A DNA stretch of 64,000 bases from Rotaria sp. Silwood1 (taxonomy: Eukaryota; Rotifera; Eurotatoria; Philodinida; Philodinidae). The stretch covers positions 62,001-126,000 of the forward strand of contig CAJNOP010000368.1 of assembly GCA_905250075.1 (NCBI GenBank), given 5' to 3'. This document shows positions 13,430 to 27,225 of this stretch, one piece after another (position 1 is the stretch's first letter; each line of letters starts with the position of its first letter). Both the position numbers and the translations under genes were made by a program. The notes beneath the pieces were generated by a model, which saw nothing but the letters and a program-made list of their open reading frames with translations, did not search any database and had not been told where the DNA came from.

Positions 13430-13600
13430 TCCCTCATAAATGTCCCAGCAAGTCCCTGGAGACTCCCTTGAAGTTTATACTTTTATTAGTACTCTTTCAA
13501 AATCAGGGACTCTTCGGAGATTTCTCAAGAAGTTACTCGGAAGTTCCTGGGAATGCACCAAAGATTTTTCAATTTTCAGGAGACTCATCGAAGATTGTAT
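13430..13600. repeat. Degenerate minisatellite (GGAGACTC-GAAG family)
   Basis: Units of about 30 bp such as GGAGACTCCCTTGAAG and GGACTCTTCGGAGATTTCTC follow one another. The same motif family appears in the longer tract at about 47330-47775, so this is a dispersed low-complexity repeat rather than a gene. The open frames across it (77-114 aa) are by-products of the repeat. Confidence 0.5.
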
Positions 13601-13744
13601 AAGAAAGAATCCGCTAACGTATGTCTTGCAACACTTTTTAGTTAAATTTATTATTATACTTGGTAATCGTTGATGAAAAAAGTCAAATCTAACAAGAAAA
13701 GTATTTAGCATCATGTATGGAATTACAACTAATAACTTGAAAAA

Positions 13745-13807
13745 TGAGTGTGAGTATAAGTGTTGTTATTCTTCTCTTTTACACTCATACCCACAAATCC
13801 ACATCCA
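13745..13807. repeat. Telomere-like hairpin, copy 3
   Basis: The left stem GAGTGTGAGTATAAGTGT and right stem ACACTCATACCCACA pair around the core TTATTCTTCTCTTT. Confidence 0.65.
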
Positions 13808-15480
13808 AAATGATCTCGAAGTTTTTTATTCGTTTGAATGCATCAACAATCAAATAGTAAGAGAAGATTTTGTAAGTGAAGATGGATGAATGGTATTATA
13901 AACAGAAAAGTGCATATATGAAAAATGAGAGAAAAGGTTTGTTAAATCTTTGCTTACAATGACAGAACTCAGATCCTCTCTTACATCCTGTTTATTTTCA
14001 TAATTTTTAATGTAAAAGATTTTTCAAAAAACAAATCAAAAGCAATTTCTAAGGATTTGGAAAGAGAGTTTTAGAGTTTTAAGAGGCCACATATCGTGTT
14101 GAACTTAGTCTTTTAAGATTTTCACTTCAGATATTACGATGTAAATGTACTAATTAATGTTTTAATTTTGCTAAAAATTAATTAATTAACGAGAATCTTC
14201 GATTAAATCCGATGTATCGTTCATTCAAGTGGATCTTCTGTTGCTTGGAAAGGTTTACTTTAAAATAAAATATTTTCAAGTTTAATGCACATCTTCTATT
14301 TCTAGAGCTCAGATAATTCAAAATCAAAAATTCGGATGGACTTTTCGAAAGTTCTTGTATTTAGAACTAATATCTCACTATCATACTCTTATTTATATAA
14401 ACTTACAATGATATTAAACTCTCGGTATTAATAACAGTGTACTCTTCTTGGAGAAATGAGGGATTGAACTCAATAATCTTTCATTTCAAAGTGAAACATA
14501 TCTCTCCGTACATATCTATATTCATTATTAATAACTTAAATTCATTTGATAATATTATAAAATCTTTTTCTAATTTGATTAATCGTGTTTTAATGTCGAA
14601 CTGCAATATGTAGTATATATTTTTGATGACAAATAATACATTTATCTCTTCGCTTTTTAACGAATAGCTAAATAAAGGATTTAAAAATAAACAATTAATT
14701 TGATAAACAACAAACGAAGACATACATAGTTTATCATAAGATACATTCGATTCAACAATCTGCATAAGAAATCTACATTTAATGCTAATTCCGATCTTAA
14801 CAAATTTAACGTTACCAATTCTTACATGTGTAACACTGCAAGTTACTGCGTTTTAAAACTTCGAGATTATCTCCATATACTTTTTCAACCACTTATTCTG
14901 TATAGACAAAATACGATTATCATTGTAAAACTTTTTAGTGAAACAATATTAGAAGTCCCCACGTGACCAAAGTCCATTGCAGAATATTACTAAGAAACAG
15001 AATTTTGCAATCAAGAGCCTTGCTTTTCTTTCATAGTGACCGTAATAATAACAAGTTTTATTTTTCATCATCGACATTCTTTAACATTAAATAGGAATTT
15101 ACTAATTGAAATGAATGTAGATGAATTTCTTTTTTTTACAATGCTAGCTGTTTCATCATGTGTTGCATTGTATTTCTATCTAAGATTGCTGTACCTTCAT
15201 CATCTAAACGCTAGTATACAAGTCGATAACCAATTAGAATTTCATTTAGTTTTCTTGACTGTTGTCATGTCATTCTTTCTGACCAATGATCAACATTCAG
15301 AAAGAAAATTTCAGTTAGTTTTAATGAAACTAGAAAATTGAATTACTAAAATAAATATACAAAACAAATCTTCAATGCAAATCACTTTCATCAGTAATAA
15401 ATATTAAGATTACTTAAAATATAAATAATCGATAGTTCAATAAATAGTATTTTTTATTTTGACAGGAAAATAATTTTACT
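13808..15480. other. Spacer with one doubtful small frame
   Basis: Mostly AT-rich unassigned sequence. A frame with an ATG at 15111 runs to 15341 (76 aa) and has two hydrophobic stretches that could be membrane segments, but no family, splice or start context supports it. The minus frame at 14481-14765 is equally unsupported. Confidence 0.3.
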
Positions 15481-16375
15481 GTATAATTACTACTAAAATC
15501 ACCTGGATCCGTAGGTTTTAATGCATCCCAATGAATTTTTGTACAGATGTTCCATTAATGAAATCCATTCGGATATTTGATGAAGAATGATAAGGAACGA
15601 AAATTTTCTTGAAAAAATCCAATACAAAAGAATTTTTAATATATTTACTATGAACCACTTTCAAATATTTTTTTTTTCATAGTTTTATCGAACTATGACT
15701 CGTATCAATACTATTAAAAGTATGCAATCTAATAAGAAATAGTGTATTTGCTGGTGATAAATTATTAAATATAAACTCTGTTCTTAATGGGTTTTTCAAT
15801 TTTTTTTTTATCATTCGTTATTGAATTATTGATTGAAATAAAACTTACCATCCATCGAACTCGTATAGCACTTGGAATATTTGTATTACTTATTCCTTTA
15901 ATATTAACAGTTGACATACCTATTCGATATAATTTATAAGAATGTAAATCATATATAATAAATTTAGTTTGTTCAATATTAAATGACTAGAAAAAAAGAA
16001 TGATTTTGGGGTTTTTTCTTGAGAAAAATCTCTTACTTCAATAGTTTTTCATTGTGAATGATTACTTCTCATTTGTATTCAAACAATATATCGTAATATG
16101 TTGATCTTACTGGTATAACTTCAAGAAAATTTTGTCATCACAAAATGTTTTTCAATACAAATAATTTCAAATTTGTTGACAGTGATGGTATTTCAGGTGT
16201 ATAACTTGATTCGATTGTTATTTATTTTATATGTTGTTAATTCAGGTTCTATTTCAATTGTTGAATGATCAATTGTATTCCATTGTGTATTATTCATTTG
16301 ATACCATTCAAGTTCAGAACTAAATTAATTGACCATTGATTTCAAGAAGTTTTTATCAACTTATATCCAATGATG
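15481..16375 (-). pseudogene. Decayed minus-strand gene fragments, family unknown
   Basis: Three minus-strand stretches have coding character but sit in shifting frames. Near 15870-15990 a segment between a TAG acceptor-like site and a GTAAGT donor-like site reads FNIEQTKFIIYDLHSYKLYR and continues through an IRVRWM end. Near 15485-15600 the pieces MDFINGTS and KIHWDALKPTDPGDF lie in different frames. Near 16190-16330 the piece SSELEWYQMNNTQWNTIDHS is followed by a frame change. This pattern fits an intron-containing gene broken by frameshifts. I do not recognise the family. A live gene with mis-seen introns is possible. Confidence 0.35.
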
Positions 16376-18229
16376 TATCATAGATATTTGAAAAAGTTAT
16401 ATTTTTGACTTTATCAGGAACTTCAAAGAAAAAAAAATTGTCCTATGAAATGAATGAGTACAGTTTCTATATAATTCTTAACGAATAGATCAGTATTTAG
16501 CACAAAAAAAGATTAAATAACATGTCTGATGTATCGTAATCAATGCGAAAATTAACAATTATAATCATTCAATTTATTCTAATTCTGAGCTCTATCAATA
16601 ATGAAATCATCGCATACATTTCTGTTACTAGATTTTCCAGAAATTTGACGTAATATATAACTATTTTTTATATCTTTGATCCTTTGTTTTTTTATTAAAT
16701 AGTTAAAAGATATATGGCTTGTATTTGTTTTTTTTGCGGGTACTCTATATAAAGACAGAAGCTCTTATATTGATTGACACCGAAGGTTAGAACTAAATTG
16801 TATGTCGATGATGTCAAATTAACATACTAATAACCATCATCGTGATATCTACAATATAATTGTTTATCTATCTAAATACGGAATTTGAGTATATTGTTTA
16901 GATGAAAAGAAGACAAACACTCTCGATAGTGTTTTAGATTTTGATTCGGTACAAATTGTGCGGAAAGTTATTTCGAGTGTTCTGTCTAGAAAAGGAACAA
17001 TTTAAATATTTTCACGAAGTACGATATACATGACCACAGTCACAACTCATTCATTCAAGCCAATCAAATAAAATCGATTCTTTTGGTTTTACCGAGTGTG
17101 CCGAAAGTTCCTTCCTAAAAATTTTTTCCTATGTATGCACTGTTTCATTTAACTTCAGAAACATTTTTTTTTCAAATTATAGTTGAATAATACACGGAAT
17201 TTTTATTTCTATAAGGAAACTTCAAAAATGCTCTTCAAAGTTTTAATCGTTAATCGAAATACAAACATTTCGATTGACATCATTCAGTTCTTTGATAGAT
17301 GTTAAGTATTTTATATATTGTTGTGCTGATTATCGAACACAATTATCATAATTGAACTTAAATAATATTTGTACTACTACTGTGAAGTTTACAATAAACG
17401 CACTAATTTTGTGGCTTAATATGGATATGCAATATAAGGCATGCTGCTTATTCGATCTGTTTCTTTTTATGAATCAATCATCAATCAATCAAATTATCTG
17501 AATTGACTTCATCGATTTTTTTTTCATTCTATTTGATAGGAAAACAATGATTACAGAAAAACATGTGTGCCTCATTATGGAAACAAAAACACGGTGTATT
17601 CAGCTATTATTTGAAAAACAATGATTGTTGAAGTTAAATAAAATAGTGCAGATATTAAAAAAAAATTTAGGAAAGGACTATTCGGACGTTCGGTATTTCA
17701 ACAAAAAAATAAACGATTGACACGCAGTTGAAATCGCATTGATTTCGATTGATTGCTGTTCAATTATCGATTCAATTTACTAATCAAACGATAAACAGAA
17801 TTTGTCTATGAATAATCGAAAATTTTTGTAAACAAAGGATAAGATAGATACGAAAATTAATCTGCAATTTTATACATGTTTTTCTTCTCAATGTGATGAT
17901 AACTTGACAAAAAAAACTACTAAGATAAATAGAGGATGCATGATACATGGATGGCAAAAGTTATTTATGATCTATCATCATATTGTCTTCCATTCTTGAC
18001 CATCAATAGAAAGATATATATATCATCGCTTGACTAATATCTCTATGCTATATTCAATACATAGCTGATGACTTAAACCTTGACGCTTATCTTATGTTTA
18101 CGACAATCAACGCGTTCTGTACAAGGAAGAAAAACAGAGAAACCAAATATCAGCTATCTCTTTTTTTTGTTATACTATTGTCTATCTGTGCGTCTAGTGT
18201 CGAGTAGCTTTTCTCATTTACAGTAAGAC
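16376..18229. other. AT-rich spacer upstream of the Ly6-like gene
   Basis: No supported gene, repeat or RNA was found. The sequence just before 18230 must contain the Ly6-like promoter, but no TATA box or initiator stands out from the AT-rich background. Confidence 0.4.
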
Positions 18230-19453
18230 ATGGAATCTAAATTTCTTCTCGTCCTTATTTTCTATTGTAAGTTCTAATGTAAATAAATGGAAAAAAAATC
18301 TTTATGTATAATTTGAAAATATATTTATAGTAACTGTGGTTCAGTTAAATGTTAATGGAAGCAAAATTTGTTATCAATGTGACCAGAAAAGTCCATCTCC
18401 TTGGTGGAAATTTTGGGGTGAAAAGATAACACGATGTCATGGAATTCCGTTTGAAAAATATGCTACGAAAACTTCAAAAGCATTTGGTGCCGCTGTTTTA
18501 ACATGTTATACGGTAATTTTCTTTATCCGATTGTCTTTATTATAATTAAAATATTACATCTTCCCTCTGAGTTCAATGTCGATTAGAAATCGTGATTTGT
18601 AAGAGCTTATTAATGGATAGAAGAAACAATGAATAATTTGACTAGACGTGCGCCTAATAACTACACGAGATATGTATGTAGTGTTGAACATAAAATATTC
18701 CAGAACAAGACACCAAAAGAACTATCATAACTGGAAAACTATAGAATGTTCTAGAAAGTACTTAACCACTAGATGATAGTCAGTCACGTGTCCTTGATCA
18801 CGTGACCAGTGAGTGAGTACATTACATAAAATATCAATTCGTTTTTTTCTTTGTACAGAAATTTGATGAAACAGGTGCCGTTATTAAACGTGCTGCCTAT
18901 GGATTTGGAGAAGCATTTGATAAAGCTATTAAATGTCAAGATCGTTTTCATACATGTTGCGAAGAAGATCTGTGTAACAAACATGTACAAGCACCTTGTC
19001 CACCACCGGGTAAATATTGATTCGATTATTTGTTTTGTTCCAAAAAGATAATTCAATTTTTCTTTTAATTTATAGCTAAAATGACACCGAAGAATGAAGT
19101 AAAAGCTTGTTATCAATGTAAAGGTGCTGATGCTTGCAGACCGGAAAGACTTGAAGGAACTGAAATTCGTACTTCATCCCTTTTTGGTGCCAAGAATCTC
19201 TACTGTTATACGGTAGGTAGAAAAATATCGATTTTTTTCTTTCTTTCACTAGGATATTATAAGCGATTTTTTTTTATTGAATGGATAGAAATTTGACCCG
19301 AAAACTGGCGTTGCTGTTGCTCGTGGTGGTTTTGGATTTGGTGAAACATTCGATAAACATCTCAAGTGTGACGCTAAAAATTATCTATGTTGCTATGAAA
19401 ATATGTGCAACAATCATACAGTTGGTTTTTGTGCTAAACAACGACAATATTAA
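18230..19453 (+). CDS. Secreted two-domain Ly6/three-finger-like protein
   Basis: Five exons (18230-18266, 18331-18512, 18859-19009, 19076-19212, 19289-19453) give 223 aa with all phases intact. Four GT-AG introns separate them; three are 64-76 bp and one is 346 bp. The N-terminus MESKFLLVLIFYLTVVQLN is a signal peptide. Two similar Cys-rich domains follow. Each opens with CYQC, has an intron immediately after a CYT triplet, continues KFD..G..GFGE.FDK..KC and closes with CC....CN. The CYxC start and CCxxxxCN end are the Ly6/uPAR signature. Such proteins act at or outside the cell surface as ligands or receptor modulators. No C-terminal hydrophobic GPI signal is seen, so it is probably secreted. 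The repeated intron position shows internal domain duplication. Confidence 0.85.
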
Positions 19454-19550
19454 TTCAAAGAAACTACTAAACTATGTTATACCTGCGTCCTGTGTGTGAA
19501 CAAGTTCTGTTTTTTTCTAAAATATCCTTCGTTTTAGAGCATATAGAAGA

Positions 19551-19556
19551 AATAAA
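19551..19556 (+). terminator. Polyadenylation signal of the Ly6-like gene
   Basis: AATAAA lies about 100 bp after the stop codon at 19451-19453. Confidence 0.55.
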
Positions 19557-20631
19557 TTTGAAAGTCTTTAATTACTAAAAGAATAAAGCTACTTGTATTC
19601 ATTCAATTGTGATCGAACAAACTAATAGAAAAAAGAAAATTATCAATATATGTATCGTGGTTATGAAATTCTAGTATTGCAAAAGTCAAAATATCGCTGC
19701 AGAAGGAATGATGTTAAAAGGTCGAAAAGAAAAATGGAGACCAGAGATCAAAGAAATCAATAGGTTATCATTTTTTTTGTGCGTCGAGCAACTATAAATG
19801 AAAAACCATTTACATGCCAGAACATTTCGGACAGCTTACGACTTACTTGTTTTCCTGATGTATCATCTTAAATAATTTTTCGACACGATTGCTTTCTTCA
19901 AGTGCAGTATAAATTAATATCTAATTGTTCTCATCATAAACGTGTATGAATGTGAATATGGATGTATGAATCGACAGAACTCCTATACTCTTTTATCATA
20001 GCTTCTCCACCTCTCATTAACGATCTACATAAAGTTTCTTTTCCATGTCTTAAACCTTGAAAATAATTTCCAGTCGATGTTATAACATCATATAGTACAG
20101 ATGAGTACTATAACGTCAAAGTGTATGAATATCTCGTAATTGATCATTTATTAACTATGAGTTACAGTTTTCAAAACTAAATCTTATATCAGGCAAGAAT
20201 AAACAAGAGTTTTTCACAGTCCTTTGTAATTTGGATCGATTCCGATTCTGATGCTGGATTCTATTTTCAAGACTTATATATTTAAATCAAAATTGAAAAT
20301 AATTTTTATATTAAATTGATCTAATAAAAGAAATTCATCAATTCGATAGCACAATTTGTTATGATATAGAAGAATGGATTTATTCAAATTTTATTTTATT
20401 TCTTGTTTTTATAATGTATTTACGAGAATATCAAATAAAGAGCAAAATTAAATGAAAAACCATATATGTTATATACCAATGAGATAGAAAGATCCTTATT
20501 GTTCAATCGTCAAGGTGTCATATATAAAAATTATTGTTTGAATACAATAAAATATATTTGATTTAACTATCCGATAAAACAAAAAAAAACAATATGAAAT
20601 ATTCTTCTAATCATTTACTTCAAGATACCTC
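19557..20631. other. Intergenic spacer between convergent genes
   Basis: This separates the 3' ends of the Ly6-like (plus) and TRAF (minus) genes. No further gene or repeat is supported. Confidence 0.4.
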
Positions 20632-22590
20632 TCAAGTTTGACTGATGTAATTGTTGTTTGGTGCTTCTTTGCAGTTCACGGTTGAGGTTCTTCTGTCTAG
20701 TTCTTGTTTAATAATGTGTTGTTGAACATGTGTTGGCAGTCCAGGATTAAGACTCAATGCAAATGGTAATAATGTTTTCGGCAGGTTGTCAAAATCAATC
20801 ATTACTTTAATAAAAATAGTATCATTTCGTACATACGGATTACCTTCTTGTTGAATCAGCGTCAATGGAAAGAATTTAGGTATACCACTAGCAATATTCA
20901 TATCTGATCGTGGTCTCTGAAAACTACTCGATCGAATATCTGGTCGAAATGAGTCAATAATATGCCGCTGTTGAGGAGTTTGATCATATAAACAAAACGT
21001 CACTTTATAATTGAAGGGAAATTTTAATATTGGATCATTTCGACTACGCATTAGAACAAAAAATAATGAAATATGTGTCCGTCGAGCGTTGCCATCACCA
21101 TTCAGATAAAGTCGAAGTCGCATTTTGTAGCCAATCGGTGATGAATAAAATGGAGGTGAATAAATCGATGGTTGCCGTTCTGATTGAGCATCCACTAGAT
21201 ATCAAACATAATCAATAATTTTGAACAAATTATTAAGAAAAAGATTTGAAATTGTACAGTTCGATTACAAAACTGAAAAGTGAATCATTAACTGTATTCT
21301 TCAACTTTTCATTAATTGCATTCGTGTGTTTTCACGCTAATTCATATTGTCATAAAGAGAAATTAATATTTTATTTTATGATGTATTGATGCCTTCAAAG
21401 TGTAATTGCCATATTATGACATAGTTTCACCTTGAACTAATTGGGGAAAAATCTTTTACATACTCATTTTCTCTTGAACTTTTGAAATTTTCCATACAAA
21501 TATCCCATCATAAGATACATCTTGCGTATCATTAATCTTGGCTTCCAATGACATCAAATCTTGATTTAGAACTTCTAAATTTGGTATAGTTCCTTCGTAA
21601 AAAAAATTCTCTTCTTCAACGGATAATTTCAAATTTGAAACATTGTCTATTAAACGTTGTAGTTTATCTTCATGTTCAAGTAAGTTAGTATTAACTCTTT
21701 GTATATCTTCATTCAATGTTTCAGTACCGTTTGAAAATATACTGATAGTTTCTTCAAGCTCGCTCAACTGATTGAAAGCAAAAGCATTGTCTATTGTTGT
21801 AGTAGTTTGCGGAATATCAGTATCCATTTGATTACATGGCATTCGAGCGTCTCTTAACTGTAATATCATGTCTTGTATAACATTTAGTATTGAATTTTGA
21901 TGTTGTTTACTTTGATAATGATGTTGCAATTCACAACGAAGAATCTAAATAAAATACGAAGATAAATATATTTGAAAATCTATGTTATAGAAGATATAAA
22001 CTTGTTGATGGCAACCGAAATTTTTTAATAAACATTCGACGATGATCTTTGAGCATTGAAATACTTTATGTTGATTCAGTTGATTAACTGATTCGAATTG
22101 TTCATCACAATAATTACATTTTGGATTTTGATGAGATTGATCCAGATGTTCCTTTGTAAGATAAATATGAAAGATGAAAGTATAAAATTTTATTCATTGA
22201 TATTACTTGATAATTTTTTAAGATACCAGTCCAACTACATTGAGAACATATGATAGCTAATGATTGCATATCATTTCTGAAACCTCGATCAAGCATTACC
22301 TAGAAAAACTTCCATATTAGATATTCCAGTCCCTTGAAAAAAAGCGATCTGTTACTTGATTTCGTGGTGTTTCTATGTGACATTGCGGACATTTGATTAC
22401 ATTTCTTTGAAAAGCAATACTTTAGTAAAATAATTTTTATTAACAAAGAAACTTACTGATTAAGAGTATCAAAGCAAGATGAACATAATCGATGTCCACA
22501 CGTATTAAATTGAACTGGATCACATAGTATAAGTGAGCAAACACAGCAAGTAAATTTGGGATCCAGAATATTCTTATTGCTAGCGTCCAT
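20632..22590 (-). CDS. TRAF-family adaptor/E3 ligase (RING, zinc fingers, coiled coil, MATH)
   Basis: Six exons (22457-22590, 22356-22419, 22207-22299, 22002-22151, 21464-21944, 20632-21194) give 494 aa with every phase intact and short introns except one of 269 bp. An N-terminal RING has C15-x2-C18, C31-G-H33-x2-C36-x2-C39 and C55-x2-C58. TRAF-type zinc fingers follow (residues ~67-147, with CSQCSW and CNYCDEQF). A Glu/Asn-rich coiled coil spans about 148-290. A C-terminal MATH/TRAF-C domain contains YSPPFYSSPIGYKMRLRLYL and SSFQRP. TRAFs trimerise, bind receptor tails and use the RING for ubiquitin ligation in TNF-receptor or Toll-type signalling. Length and domain order match animal TRAF2/3/5-like proteins. 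The gene appears intact; receptor and pathway are inferred from family only. Confidence 0.93.
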
Positions 22591-23180
22591 TGCAGTCAAT
22601 CAGTAATATATCGAAAACTAAAATGGATTCTCATTTTTTTGAACTATGAGACAAACAAATCCAATATTGTCTATAAGGTGATAAAGATACAAGAGCGTGG
22701 ATGGCGATCTTATTTCGTTCATGTTCACATCCACATTTATGCTGACACTTCACTTCACACTACCTTCGTAAGTAAAGAATTGAAAATACTGTTTATATAG
22801 GTTGCCATTGAAAGTTGATTTCATTGATTTCGCTAAAAGTTCCCAACGAAAATGAACTTTATTTTTATTGGTAATATCTAACTACTTTTGCGAAGTATTG
22901 GTTTGGAAAAATCCTCAACGAAATTCGATGAACAGTAAGCAGAATGAAGAAACTTCCAACAAAATCGGAACGAAACTTCATGATTATGAGCCATTATAAT
23001 GCATTTCAAATGTAGATAATTGTTCATATTTTTGGGTCATATTTCGATTTCTAATTAAACTTGTTTTTCTTCTTTGTCACTGTAAATCAATTAAATTTCA
23101 ACAATCAGTCAAAATAGTTATAAAAGTCTAGGTTTTTTCAGTAAGTCTTTTCAAAGTTATTATCACATCATGTTTTGAGA
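22591..23180. other. Upstream region of the TRAF gene
   Basis: This presumably holds the TRAF promoter. A weak degenerate relative of the telomere-like hairpins (CATCCACATTTATG and nearby CACTTCACAC) lies near 22690-22765 but is too diverged to call. Confidence 0.35.
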
Positions 23181-23474
23181 AGGGTGTGGGTGTAAGTGGG
23201 TGTGGGTGTGGGTAGGTGTGGGTGTAGGTGAGTGTGGGGTGTGGGTGTGGGAGGGTGGGTGTGTGAGTTTGGTGTGCGTGGGTGTGTGTGAGGGTAGGGG
23301 TGGGAGTGTGGATGAAATGGACTACTAAATTCATAAACACAACCCACACCCACCCACACACTCACACCCACCCACACACCCACACCCTCACCCACACCCA
23401 CACCCCACACCCCACACCCACACCTACACCCACACCCACACCACCCACACCCCACACCCACACCCACCCACACT
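23181..23474. repeat. Large telomere-like palindrome (TGTGGG)n / (CCCACA)n
   Basis: A ~135 bp G-rich arm (23181-23318) made of variant GGTGTGGGTGT units is followed by a ~20 bp unique loop and a C-rich arm (23338-23474) made of CCCACACCCACA-like units. Both arms contain many one-base variants and do not pair unit for unit. The order, G-rich then C-rich on one strand, is that of two chromosome ends joined tail to tail. The open frames across it, rich in Val/Gly or His/Thr/Pro, are artefacts of the repeat. Confidence 0.9.
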
Positions 23475-23746
23475 TAAAAATGATATGTGTGCGAGGCACA
23501 ATAACATAATGTATATCTAAAGCTCGAATGTATACATTATTTTGTCGGAAATCACTTCGCTTTTACGTCTAACTGATAAACTGACAGTAGCTACCACAAA
23601 TTAGATGATGATAAGTAAGAGCCACGTTGTTTCTTAAGAATGAACTTAAAGTCAAAAGTTGAGACGTCAAATTATTTTTCTTTCTTTATGCATACTATTT
23701 TCGATTTTGTGCTAACTTACTGAATGGACATAACAGAACAAAAAGA

Positions 23747-23790
23747 ATGTGGGTGTAGATTTGGAGAACACTCATACATCTATATCCTTA
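23747..23790. repeat. Telomere-like hairpin, copy 5
   Basis: AATGTGGGTGTAGATTTGGA is followed by AACACTCATACATCTATATCC. It is a short, diverged copy; the large palindrome at 23181 is counted as copy 4. Confidence 0.45.
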
Positions 23791-24451
23791 TTTAATTATA
23801 TCCAAATATGAAGAGAACAGCAAGGTCTACAAAATTTACTCTTTCTACCACACTTTTGGTCAATAAAGGAAGTGTCTTTCTCAACATTGAAGAAGGAACT
23901 GTATTAATACCATAGTGAAGTTTTCATTACACATTTTAACCAGTCTACTCTGATTTTGCATTCTTCAAATCATGACGAAAAGAAACTTTCGTAGCATACC
24001 TTATGAAAGAAAAAAAAGGACGAAAGAAAAAGGTTTTGTGCTGTTTTACACAAATGTCGTGTCTCACATGGCAAAAAAAACATAAGAAAATACACGTACC
24101 TTTTACGATGCGTATCTGTGAAATGGTAGAAAAAGTTACGATCACTATGGAAGATAAATGCAATACAATTTATAGACATTGTTATCAGTGGGCTCTTTTT
24201 CATGTTGTATAGATTAATAATTTTTACTACAGTTGCAAAATAAGACTTGGTGATTTCTCAACGTTTATTAATCATAATGACGTCTGCTTTACTGTTGCAA
24301 CGTGTTGTAAGAAGAATGTTGTTTTTATTCACACAGGTTTATGCTTTATTTGTTTCCCATTGCATGTGTGTGTGTCTTCAATGTTATTTTTCAGATGTAA
24401 ATAATTGGCCATAATAGGAGGAAAAAAAAAATAATAACGCATCAATTCGAA

Positions 24452-24577
24452 TGAGGGTGTGGGAAGGGGATGTGACTTAGGTAAATGGGTGAGGATGTAT
24501 GGGTGGATATGGATGTGGTTGCGAGTGAAGAGAAGGCTTGCATGGAGTCTCCGCAAAAAACCTTACACCCACGTCCT
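24452..24577. repeat. Telomere-like hairpin, copy 6 (expanded G arm)
   Basis: A long G-rich arm (GAGGGTGTGGGAAGG, GGGTGAGGATGTATGGG, GGATATGGATGTGG) precedes the core GTGAAGAGAAGGC and ends in a shorter C-rich arm CTTACACCCACGTCC. Confidence 0.6.
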
Positions 24578-25523
24578 CAGCGTATGACTCTCTTTCCAGT
24601 AAAGGGAATATTTCAGAAACGAATGAATAACTTCATTGACGTACAGAAAGAAAGTCGAGAATTCTATTCTTGTTCACTCTTCGACTTCGTTTTACTCATC
24701 GATTACAAGAAAAGCATAATACAATTAAATAATTTCTTTTACCCAGTTGTCGAATGCACTTACCAATTACCACAGTCAGTGTTTAATCAAAGTGTTCTTA
24801 ATCTTATATTTATCAAGTTGGATATCGTTGGTCGATTAATTTTTTTCAGTAATATATTCAATGAAGTAGGAAAGAACAGTAATACGAGAAAGAGGAAGAG
24901 TTTATTTCATGCAGATTAGAAACAATTTGATATCTCCGCATAATACAGTTTTACTTTACTAAAAGAATGTATGCCATGAAATTCTGTCTTTGGCATATTT
25001 GACTGTGTTGTTATTCGATGAAAGAAATGACAAATTTCGTACTTTTTCTACATATAATGATATTTCTATCAGAACAAATCACATAATCATAATATAATGA
25101 GTGTCAGCACCTTACTCGTTAGAGGCATCAAATAATTGACCACACAATGTGACTCCTAGACAATCAAAATTGAATGCAAAATTTAGATCATCCCATTTCT
25201 CTGCAATAGGAAATGCATTACTTTCATTTCTTTGGAAAATGTTACTGAGGGGCAGATCAATCTGACCATCAACGTGCACGTTGCCGGTATCATACCGTGT
25301 TTTTAATGAAGTGCTTTTTTTGTCTTCTGAGGTTTATACGTTGCAATCGAAAATAAAAGAGATACAAAGCAAAAAAACTGTATCAACTAAAGAATTGAAA
25401 CACAGACATAAAATAAATAAATTGAGATAAAAATTCTCAGGTTTTTTTAAATCAGTTATGACAGAAAGAAGAAGAAAAATAGTTGAGATATGTATATTTC
25501 CTTCTGTATCGTTCGAATGGGAA

Positions 25524-27027
<1,504 letters not shown>

Positions 27028-27129
27028 GTTTAATCTATGTCTTGATAAGTTGTAATAAGCAACAACTTTTCTCCTCAGTTTGTGGAGCACGCCATCTGCC
27101 TTGCCTACACGCATTTGAATTCGCTACAC

Positions 27130-27225
27130 AACATATCAGGGCTCCGCGTCGAATGGGATGGGACGAAAAACCCATCCCATGGGATGAGCTACCTCAAACC
27201 GTTCCATCCCATGGAACTTCATACT
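27130..27225. repeat. Palindromic CATCCCATGGGATG tract
   Basis: Repeated GGGATGGG/CCCATCCC words include the perfect palindrome CATCCCATGGGATG near 27172 and a second TTCCATCCCATGGAA near 27206. It lies just 5' of the SRP54 pseudogene. Its origin is unknown. Confidence 0.5.

Larger units (their letters stand above)
23475..25523. other. Spacer with further telomere-like repeats
   Basis: Apart from hairpin copies at 23747 and 24452 there is no supported gene. A 144 aa frame at 24485-24919 begins inside a telomere-like hairpin and has no recognisable domain. Confidence 0.4.

Noticed and set aside
22690-22765. Possible further telomere-like hairpin
   Set aside because: Only the C-rich side is partly recognisable and the G-rich stem and core are missing.
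23128-23509. Open frames of 75-101 aa rich in Val/Gly or His/Thr/Pro
   Set aside because: They are translations of the telomere-like repeat palindrome on both strands and have no start context or conserved protein character.
24485-24919. 144-aa frame
   Set aside because: Its first third is the G-rich arm of a telomere-like hairpin and the rest has no domain or splice support.
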